A stretch of DNA of 64,000 nucleotides from Symbiodinium natans (lineage: Eukaryota > Sar > Dinophyceae > Suessiales > Symbiodiniaceae), in NCBI GenBank assembly GCA_905221605.1, contig CAJNDS010000335.1, positions 1 through 64,000 of the forward strand. The letters run 5' to 3'. The translations under genes and the position numbers were made by a program. Of the stretch, positions 40,401 to 51,073 are shown in pieces; the first letter of the stretch is position 1, and every line of letters begins with the position of its first letter. The notes under the pieces are model-generated. The model saw only the letters and a list, made by a program, of their open reading frames with translations, was not told the DNA's origin and made no database searches.

Positions 40401-43400
40401 AGCAACGGAGTGACAGTGGCGGGACAGGCAGGAGCGCAGATGTTGCTGAACACAGTAAACCACCCCGAAACGAACTGGAAGAACCTACTCAATCCTGAAC
40501 GCTTCCAAAAGGTTGTCTTGCTCGGTGTGGAGGAACCATCGACCGAGGCACCCCGCGCCGTAGTGGGAAGCAGCAGGGCGACAGCTGCGGCAGAGCTCTT
40601 TGCCGTAGCGCTAGCTCCAGTAGTCTTTGACCCTGGGGCCTTGTTACCGGGAGAGGTCTCATGCGAAAACGGACAATTCTCACCCCGGTTACACGTTCCC
40701 TTTGGGAAGAACAGGCATGGTACGGTAGCTTTGGGGGCATTTCCTTTGCTTGGGGCTTTGCCTTCAGCTTTGGAGCCCTGGCCTTTACCGCCTGATTTCG
40801 CCTTTGGCTTGTTTGGTGTTTTCTGTGAATCTGCACCCTTACCATTCCCTTTACCCCCCTTTCCCTTGCCATCCTTGTCTTTCCCATCCTTCCCAGAACC
40901 TTTGGTCTTGGCCGGAGGGGCTGGATTGGCAGGAGTGGGCTTGTCCGGCTTATCGCGGGAACGCTCCTCTTTCTTTGGGGCGGGAGCAGCTTTGGCTTTG
41001 GGCTTGATGAGAGTGTCACGAATTGACTCTTCGTTTGCTTCTTCTCTCAGCTCATCTAGCAATTCGACAAGCTGCGACCACAACCACGCAAAGGTTCGCT
41101 TGTTGCTACCTGGATTGGAGTCTTTGATCTTGTCGACTGCTCTGGAAAGAAGCCTGCAGTGCTTGAGCCTGGAGTATAACCAGCTAAACAAGGTAGACTC
41201 AGCGGGCCATGCTTCGGGACTGAAACCGTTCAAACAAAACTCAACCTTTTCTCTAAAGGCTTGCAGTTGTTGTTGGCTGAAGCCTTCGAGCTGGATGGCT
41301 AAGAGTGTCTGCTGGGAGACTGTCGCCCCCCTGATCCGGTCTACCCGAAACCTTCGGCTGAGCATTGCCAACAGCGCACGCCCGGAAGGCTGCACGCCTA
41401 ACGCATGTGCTCGCTCGGTGAACGCCTGGGCAGCGACTCCGTAGTCTCCCTTGAGGTGTTTTGGATCTGTAAGCTGTGCAGCCAGGAATGCATCAAGGCG
41501 GGGAAGGCCGTCAGACGTGACCTGCAGATTGCGCATCTGTCGGTCTCCTATGGCTGGATCAAGGGCGACCTGGAGCCATCTCAGTATCCTGGCGTTCCCA
41601 CTCTTGTCTATGCTGCTGAACGATGTCAAAACGCCGTTCCTCCATGCTCGATATCCCGCGGCTGTCGAAGGAAGTGCAGGGATTTTCAGGTCTCGAAGAT
41701 CTTTGTTGTGGTAAGTATCCTGCTCATAGTCTACTTCTTCTTCCCCCGGTGCATCGGTGACATCAATGATGGGGTCATCTTCCCTCTCCTCTTCCTCCTC
41801 ACCTTCCTCGTGTTCGGACCCGATGTCGTAGTGCATCGGAGGGTCTGGGGGATGCACGACTGAAGGAGGTTTGGGAGTGGAGAAGACGTTGAAGGGATTG
41901 TCACTCGAAGAACCCTTCTTGGATCTAGACGGAGCCGGCAAACCAACACCGGTGAAAACTGGCAACCTGGGTGCGCAGAAGCATCCAAACCGATTTGGAA
42001 CAGGCGCAGCAGCCACACCAGCAGATCTTTGACCTTGAGTCGCTGAGACCTTTGGACTCTTATGCTTAGGGGAGGGTGTCCCGTTTCGGAGCCCCGAACC
42101 TTTCGCTTTGCTTTTAGGCTTGGATGCTTTGGGACTGACGATTTCTCGCAACTCCTTCATTGTCTCACCAACACTTGCAGCCAAGGCCTTGAGGGCTTCA
42201 CTGATCTCCGTGCCATTTTGGTCCTGAGCCCTTGAGGCCTGCGACACTCGCTCTGCGTGAAGGTGGGATGTGTCGGCTTGGGACTGTTGTTGAGCTTTGA
42301 TGCTTTGCATCTCAGCTTGGATCATCGCAATCCGCTTCATCATTTCTTCCTGCTGCTCCTCAAGCTCACGATTCCTAGCCTGAAGTGAGGCAATGGTTTC
42401 GTTTGCTTGTGCAAGATGCTGACCGGCTTGTTCTGAAACACTCTGGACCTGTCTCTCAGCTTCAGCCCTAACGCGCTCTGCATACTCTTGTGCGTGCTGC
42501 ATGGCTTCATGTTGAGCAGAAGTGACAGCGCTCTGAACATATGCCTGAGCCTCACTCTTTGCAACCTGCACGTATGCCTGAGCTTCATGCTGAACGTTCT
42601 GGGCAAACACCTGAGCGTCCTGTTGAATGTTTTGTGCTTGCGCTTGTGCCAGCTGTGCAGCAGCAACGGCCTGAGAATGTGTTCGGGAATCAACCCCATG
42701 AAGATGCAATTCCTGACGACTCTGATGCAGGTGCAACTCTGGGGCAATGCGCTGAACATGCTGATGCAAGTGCACATCCGGGGTGGTTGTCCCATCGCCC
42801 GGTGCAAGCGAAACAGGTTGACTTGCTGGTGCAGGACTTGCAACTTCACATGCATAAGCTGGCGGAGGCAACAAAGCTTGCATCCTAGCGGAGGAAGAGC
42901 GATTTCGGGAACTAGCTAAGGCATAGGGTTGAGAGGACCTTCCCCTTCCGGTTGAAACGGCTCTTACGGGAGTGGAATCACTACTGCTCTCTCCTACCCT
43001 TGCTTCTTGTGCCCTTACAGCACTGAGTGCCCGCGCCTGTTGTGTAGGCGGCGTGCTGGAAGTGGACACCTGGAGCGAGGAATCAGTAGTTTCGGGACTC
43101 ATCGCCATGGTGCCAGGCAATAGAAACCCCAGGTTCCCCTGAAGGTCAGCAGCTCTCTTTTAGCGTTTTACAGGGACCGCAGCCACAACAACACAGTGGG
43201 CACGAGATCAGTCAGCCACGTATTCGGCGATACCAAAATACCGTGAACACCATACGCCTCGACGTCCCGCACGATGTCTGATCTGTCATCCAAATGACAC
43301 GCAAAGTGATCCGACCGCCGGTCCATCAAACGCTTAATGAAGGCTCCTTTTCCAGGACGGCCCGTTGGAGAGCTAGTGATGTAGACTGGCACGCCCGGAA

Positions 43401-46400
43401 GCTCCGAAGCCATCGACTGACGCGTTTCTTTGGCCCGTTCTGTCCCAGAGTAACTCGTGCAAATAAACTTCAGCTTCACGTGGCTCGGACGCTCTGCGTT
43501 CAAACGGTCCAAAAAATCTCGGCTGTCCTGAAAGTGGATGTTGAGCACCCCGCTGAAATCCAATGAAATCAGGACAGGGATGTCCTCACGCACTTCGACC
43601 ACTTCCAAAGGTGCAACACGCGGCGCGGCAGAAGAAGAAGATGAGAGCGCCTGATTATGCTCTCTCCACTCTTCAGTAGTCCACCGGTTTATGGCTTCTC
43701 TATCTGAGTGTTGTCCCAATTCAACCTGTACCCTGAACGAATCCGCTATGGTTGGATACTCTCTTTCGTCCAACTCCCAGTCCTGCGGTGGTCTGGACTC
43801 GGGTCGGGCCTTTGCTTTGGGACGATACACAAGAAGATCTGCTGCAGCCTCCGGTGCACGTGACGGACCTGGTGTTCCGGGCAAGGTACTTGCCTTGGGA
43901 GGAACCGGGGTTCTATTACCCTTATGTTTAGGTCGTGCCCTAGGAGGTGCAGGGGTTCGATCACCCTTATGTTTCGGTCGCGGTCTAGGAGGTACCGGAG
44001 TTTGGTCAGAACCCTCAACCAAGGAACGAGGCGGAGATCTGGAACGCACTGCGACAGGAGGAGTCCTCGGAGCCGGTATCTCAGGCTCCGGCGAAGGTGC
44101 CTGAAGCACTCCTCTGACCTCTTCCAGGGTATCCTCGACGAACGTAGCGTAAGGATGATATGGCAATGCCTCCGTGCCCTCGAGCTCTCTTTCTCGAGTT
44201 CGGACCAGCCGTATGGCCCCAGACTGTTGCTGAGTACCGATGAGAAGCTGCACCAGCGCACGGATGACCACCAAGAGGACAGCTTTCCTCCGACGGAACT
44301 CAGACGAGCCTTTGACCGCAGGCGAGTTCGTGGCCCTGGAAAAAGCAGCAGTCACACGCTCCACAAAGGACTCTTCAGAGGTCACGCGTTCCCACGCCTG
44401 CAAAAAATCGTTCCAACCCATGGTACCAGAGACAATTGCACAGCCTGATTCGGGCGGCGACCCCTCTAAGCCTAATTCGGGCGGCGACCCCAACAAGCCT
44501 AGAAAGTGGCCAGAAGAATGTGTGCAGAGTGCCTGAGCTTGACTACCTTGCCGGGATTCCTCAGATGGGATATTGGGGCAATGCAGGTCTTTCAACTAAC
44601 GACACGCACTCAACCGGCTGTCTGAGCCAATGCACACGGATGAGAGTGGGGAAGACCCGCGACTCTCTTTGCTTTGACCCTGAAACCTCTTAGGGATTGG
44701 GACTTTGTCCGATGTTGCGTTCACAGTGCGTGGTCAAGCCGACGGCACTGTGGGTTTGCTGTTGGCGGAGTGATGGGCTTAGTCTCAACCCGAAGGGAGA
44801 CCACAAACCACGCGAAGATCGAAGTCTGAACTGAACCTGCTGTTTGGGCAGTTCGAGGCGAAGCACACGGTGATGCAGTGATGCTTCGTCAGACGCCTAG
44901 GGTACCCACAAGGCCTAGCCTCCCTAAACCGTGCACGGGTTCACAGGAGAGGGTACAAAGGCAAGATGTTCAGGAATGTTTGAAGTGAAGTCCGAAAGTC
45001 AGAACCAACCAGGGCAAGAGGGGCGAGCACCTCGACACTGCAGCGGAGATGCGCAGCCACACGATGTACCTGGATGTCACGGAAAGTATTGAGGCAATCT
45101 AGGGACCCACCTATCGTCGGCGTACGTTAAAGCACGGACAAGGACCCTAAGCTGCCAGTCAAACGATACCTCTCTGTAGTGATTAGCAAGAAGATTACTC
45201 ACGAACCTTCTCCACCAATTTAGCGGATGAGCAATCAACAAACGCGTGATGCGTTTCTCACGCAAGGCCTTAATGAAATGAACCCAAATGTGGAGGTGTG
45301 TTGCGTAATGCTCTTCCGGCTCAGTGCTTTGCATGCACGATCGAAGATTTCGAGATATGGAATGCCACGTGGAAAGCCCAACGGTGGCTTGCAGGTGAAG
45401 TGAATGCAATTGCTGAGCCTGGCTCTGGCTCGACACAATGCTGGATGTGAAGTATGAATGAGGCAGGGCCAGCGGCTCCTGTCGCGCAATTTCAAGCACA
45501 CTCTCAAGGCAGGTGTGCGGTTATGGAGGGGGCACTATGGCGGCGCGCGGCTTTGCCTACGTTCCTACCAAAGTGACCACGTAGCTTGAGGCTGTTAACC
45601 AGTTAAGTACAACAAAGGTACTTAAGACAAGGAAAGACGCACAACGGGCACGCCTATTTTCCTTGAGCCAAATACAATCAGTCATCCGAATCTGCTCTCC
45701 TAACCCTACTTGGTATGTACAGCTAAACGGTGGTTTGGGGCCAGTTTAGTTAACTCTTAGGGGTTATTTGGGGGGTATTTAGGGGCTACTTAGGTGTATA
45801 GGCTGTATAAGGGGAACATCCCAACCCTAAACCCTTGCAAGCTGAACTAGGTTGTCAAGAACTATGACAGATACAATTGGAAACAGCAGCAAAACAAAAT
45901 ATCTTCCAGATGATTTCTGAACCCTAAACCCTAAACCCTAAACCCGAAACCCTGAACCCTAAACCCTAAACCTGGATTTGTTGGGCCATGCAGCCCGTTG
46001 GTGGAGCCCAGGCAAGCAAGAGCTGCAGGTGACGCTGCTGGTGTCCTTCCATATTGGGTTTAGGGTTTAGGGTTTGGGGTTGTTTAGGGTTTAGGGTTTA
46101 GGGTTTGGGATTGTTTAGGGTTTAGGGTTTAGGGCTTCGGGTTTAGGGTTTAGGGTTTCATACTCAAGCGAGAACTGCCAGTACCATGAACCCTGCCGAG
46201 AACGGTTGACAGGGGATCTTGTTTGACCCATAAAGCTTTCTTCCAAAATCCAGTACCCCATGTGGTAAGTAGTACATGGGTATCACTGAGGGTCTGCAGT
46301 TGTGCTAGAGGTCTGAGCTATGCCGCAGATTTGTGAGACTTATTCGATTCGTTTGAGCTTGGGTTCATGGCCGGGCTCTTTCAGCGACGCTCCCGAAAGG

Positions 46401-49400
46401 GACCATCATGTCCTAACGAAAAAGGGCCACACGAGCCAGTTCCCAAAGCACAAAAAAGCCTCAAAGGGGTTCCCAGCAGCAGCTCTCTACCTCAGGAAGT
46501 TGGAATAGCGCTGGCAAAGCGTACTGTAAGGCTGGCGCCTCTTTTTTGCGGGCAAGAAGTACGAAGGGTTTTCAAGGGACTTTGCATTGGGGGTTATATG
46601 ACCCCTGTCCCCCTCCCGCCCCTCCCCAAAAAACAAAAACCAAACCCCAAACACCGACGCAGAAAGAAAAACAAACGCGCACACACGCACACGTGCACAA
46701 AACAAGAACTTGTTCTGAACCCCATCAAAAAACCCCAACACACATGTCAACCTCCCAACTAGATGAAACCCCAGACGCCTCAAGAACCTCTTCCCCCCAA
46801 AAACGCTAAACCCCAAAAGCTTTGCACCCGAAACCCTAAACCCTGAACCCTAAACACCCAAATCCCCGAAACTTGGGGCGCACCCGGCCCCAGGCGCACG
46901 TGCCCGGTTCCTGGGCCATGGGATCGTGCAATGTGCACTAAAGGTTGCTTCGGGTTCCCTAAGCCCAAGGCCCTAAACCCAAAAGACGAAGTTGAGGGCA
47001 GTTTTTCAGGAGGGTTTAGGGTGTAGCATTAGGGTGGCACTTTGAGCCGGCGCTCGGCGCTTAGGGTTGAAAGGCTGCACCAGCATTCTGGTTTGCAGCA
47101 CCTTTTCACTGTTGAGAGGCCGAACTAACCTTCAACGAAATCGCAGATGCCCCCAAACACCCGAAGCCCCCCCCAAACTTTCAACACACCGGACACCTTC
47201 AGACTCAATGACTAGAACCCTTAAGCCCTAGATAGACCCCAAACCCTAAAACCCTGGCACCTAAAGCCCCTAAAGCCCCCTGATAACCCCTGAAACTCCT
47301 GAACCCCTAACACTAAGCCCTGAGCCCTGGACCCCGAACTCTAAAACCCTGTTTTGTTCCCATATGCCCTACGCCTGAAACCTCAACCCTAACCCCCCCG
47401 AAATCTCAGAGGCCTAGCGTTTAGGGTTAGGGCTTGTCACTCTAAACCCTAAACCCTAAACCCTAAACCCCAAACCCTAAATCCACAACCCCAAACCCTA
47501 AACCCCAAACCCGAAACCCGAAACCCCAAACCCTAACCTCAAACCCTAAACCCCCAAACCCTAAACCCCAAACCCGAAACCCTAAACTCCCCCCAAATCT
47601 CACGGCCGAAGGACGCCGCCAGGGCAGCGCATGGTCTCACCGAAGCAGCGGAACACTGCACCAGGATCCTCCGGACCAAAATACTCGGAGGTTCATGGTA
47701 CGTATAACGGGTTTAGGGTTTGGGGCGACTTAATAACCCAATTGTAACTGTACGTATAGCCCACTTATAACCCACTTATGAGCCCTGTAAGTGCCCGAAT
47801 GGGGATTACTTGCGTTAGGATTACAGTTGTAATTGGGGTATTAAGCTCCATGAACCTCCAAGTAGTGTCTAAACCCTATACCCCAAATCCGATTATGGGT
47901 ACTATTTAGGAACATTGATTCTGAATTGAGTTGTTTCCAATACTTTATCTAAATAGATTTCGCTTCTTTCACTGGTTTAGAGTTTGAGTTTTTGTATTTT
48001 TCGCAGGAGTCTGAGGACTTCTTCAGGGGGATTTCGGACTCCCGAACCCGTCCGCACATTTTCACGGTCTCATCCGTAGGGTTTAGGGTTTCGGGTTTAG
48101 GGTAACAACAAAACTCTAAGCCCTTAACGAGGTTGAAGGCCCTAATGCCCACATTGCACCCTTCTGCTGCTTGCCCGCAACGACGACCAAGTTCAATTAC
48201 CTTGTGTTCGGCTTCGTGGGGAGACCACGTCTGAAATCCTAAGCCCTGAAAGCCCTGAAACCCCACAAAGAGCCCTTAACGCCCCGAAACCCTAAATCCT
48301 AAACCCTAAACCCTAAACCCCAAATCAAGGGAGAGCTGAAGAACAAGGACGCGGCTTGCTCCCGCCTCCGGCGTGGAGAAGTAGCCTCCCCGGGATGTCT
48401 TTTCAGGTTAAGACTGTAGGGTTTAGGGTTTGGGGTTTAGGGCTTTTGAGACTTTAGGGTTTAGGGTTTGGGGTTTAGGCCGTTCTTCCTGCAGCTAGAT
48501 CCTGCCAGTGGTCTGCGTCATGACTGAGGTTCACCCAAGAGACCTGGCCCTCACGGAAGGCACCGTCTAGGGTTTAGGGTTTAGGGTTTCGGGTTTAGGG
48601 TTTTGCCTTATTTGGGGCCTCATTTTGGTAGGGGGGAGGAAGCGGGTCTCAGCCTTTGATGCTGGAAGGGCGTCCGAACTTGTCTGGGATCCGGTTTCTC
48701 CCAATGCCCTAAACCCTCAACCCTAAACCCCAAACCCTAAACCCTTAACCCTCAACCCTAAACCCGCAACCTTTGAGGTTCTTTGGTTCGGCTTCCAGGT
48801 TCCAAGGCCCCAAACCCTCTCCGGTTTGGGGAATTAAGCTGAGGCGTGTGCTCTGGTTCCTCACTCAGATCCTTATCCCCGACCTTAAGCCCGCGACCCT
48901 AAATTCTAAATTCTGCACCCTAAACCCTAAACCCTAAACCAAGGACCTGATGACTGTTCGTGGCACCGGGAACCCTGGTTGTCTCCCGCATCACTGGAAT
49001 CAACGAAGAAAAGCCTGGATCCTAGGTTTAGGGTTTAGGGTTTAGGGTTTAGGGTTTAGGGTTTAGGGTTCAGGGTTTAGGGTTTAGGGTAGACCTGGGG
49101 ATGTTCCCCCTTATACTAACAGTCCTTAATAGGGCTAATAGTAGCCCCAATTAGAGTCCCTATCAAGGACTGTTCGTATACACTGGGAGGTTCATGGTAC
49201 TTCTTAACCAATTATCACTGTACTTGTAAGTGTACGTATAACCATATTCGGGCACTTGAGGGGCTCATAAATGGGTTATTCTGCACCCGAAACCCTAAAC
49301 CCTAAACCCTAAACCCGGTCAGGAAGTACCATGAACCTCCAAGCAGGGCAACGTCCCAAGGACCCCCAAGACATGAGTTGGCAAGAGAAGAGGGAGCCTG

Positions 49401-51018
49401 GCTGGAGCAGCAGCTTACCTGACGATTCTTTGAAGGTTCAGGGTTTAGGGTTTAGGGTTTAGGGTTTAGGGTTTAGGGTTTAGGGGGAAGCCGCAAGCAG
49501 TGCTGTGGTTGGGGATATTCCACGGCTATTCTTACGACCTTGATTATGAGACGTTCGTGATGAGGACTGGGTCGAGGGCTTCGGGTTTTTGCATGCAAAA
49601 ATTTGGGGTCTGACCAACACTGGAGCCCAAGTTTAGGGTCTGGAGTTCAGGGTTGAGAGCTTGGTCAGGGTTTTGAAACGTGAGTAGGAAGCGCCCGTCC
49701 TCTCAGATTGTTTAGGGTTTTTTGAGTCAAATGCCGGCTTGAGGCATTACCCCTAACACCGAAAACCTTCTTTAAGGATTCAATTGCTTGGGGGAAGCCC
49801 TGAACCCGGCCCAACTCTTACGCGAGCCTTGTTCGCGCCCTTATTTGGGTCAGGCTAAGAGCCAGCCCTAAACCCTAAGCCCTAAACCCCCAAGCCTCAG
49901 CCTTCACTCAATCTTCAACTCTCAACCCCAAACCTTGAACTCTAAAACCCCTTAAGCCCTCAACCCTTTTGAGGGTTCGGGGTTTAGGGTTTCGGGTTCA
50001 AAAGCCCCTAAACCCTAAACCCTAAACCCTAAACCCTGAAGCCCTACATGGAGTTCCCCCTCAGCCGCTGTGTCATTTGTGCGCCAAGCCGCTGGAGCCG
50101 GCGCACACGGAGCCCTCGATGCAGGGCTCGCAGAGTCCGTTCCAGAAGAAGGTTCCTGGGGGGGGCGGGGTTTTGGACTTAGGGCTTTTGGGAGGGTCTC
50201 AGTTGCAAGGGTTTTTTGGGGGTTTTGGCAGGTTTGGGGGGTTTGGGAGGTTGGGGGGTTCAGGACATTTGGGCAGAGTAGGCCCTTCTTATCTTTGTTT
50301 CTGGTCTCGGTTCCGTTATAAACCCCTGCCAGGCTACTCTCGGGCTTAGCCCTCAACTCTAAACCCAAAAAGGCTCTACTCCACGCCCTAAGTTTCGAAC
50401 CGCAAGCCCCAAAACCCCAAAGCCTGAAACCCGCAAGCTTTAAACGCCCCAACCCCCCCCCCCCCCCCCAAAAAAAAAACAAAAAGAACAAAATGCCGTG
50501 AACGCCAGTATCTCCGTTTCCTACCCCAGAAGTAGTGGAAAACTTAGAGGGGTTTAGGGTCTGCAGGGTTGAGGGCTCCCATGCATCCCAACCCTCCCCC
50601 ACCTTCCACGCAGCCGCACACTGCCTCGGTCGTGGCGCCCTGAATTTGAATCCAGGTCTCCTGGCGGCTTTGGGGGGCCTTTCGTGGTAAAGGTGGCACC
50701 TCAACACGAAACCCTTCTTGGAGGGTCGGGGGAACGTAGTAAGCAGGGTTATCAGTACCTTAGTCGGGTTTTTTAGTAACTACAAGTATACCTACCTTTC
50801 CTAGAACCCCACTTCCTAAGTACGAAATCCCCTGACCCTTTAAGGTAAACCCTACGCAGTAGAGGGGCCCAGAAACACGCGGAGCGCACGTGGACGAGTC
50901 GAGGCAAGGACTCGCGGAATGCTGACTCTTCGGGCTGAATACCCTAGCTCCAAAAAGGTTAACCTTATAAACATAAAATAGATATAAACAATTAAATATA
51001 AAGAAACAAACAAATCAA

Positions 51019-51073
<55 letters not shown>

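Larger units (their letters stand above)
35004..45755 (-). mobile_element. Complete Copia (Ty1-type) LTR retrotransposon, 10.75 kb
   Basis: Bounded by two 155-bp direct repeats that read as identical and by a 5-bp target duplication. The order in the minus sense is: 5' LTR, primer-binding site, 1.2-kb leader, 417-aa ORF, 2638-aa Gag-Pol ORF, polypurine tract, 3' LTR. The domain order protease, integrase, reverse transcriptase, RNase H is that of Copia rather than Gypsy. No telomere-type arrays occur inside it, in contrast with its surroundings. The intact frame and matching LTRs imply a recent insertion that may still be active. It lies in an intron of the giant gene in the same orientation as that gene, so readthrough transcripts would carry it in sense. 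Confidence 0.93.

Noticed and set aside
40410-41444. Long plus-strand ORF (344 aa) opposite the polyprotein
   Set aside because: It is antisense to the Gly/Lys-rich and gag part of the Copia Gag-Pol; the minus-strand frame has clear domains.
45077-45499. Minus-strand 140-codon open frame in the Copia leader
   Set aside because: It starts at GTG, its first ATG is deep inside, and it shows no motif; kept only as a note in the leader.
48640-48700. Minus-strand segment IPDKFGRPSSIKG
   Set aside because: Open and exon-like, but splice sites and frame could not be decided.
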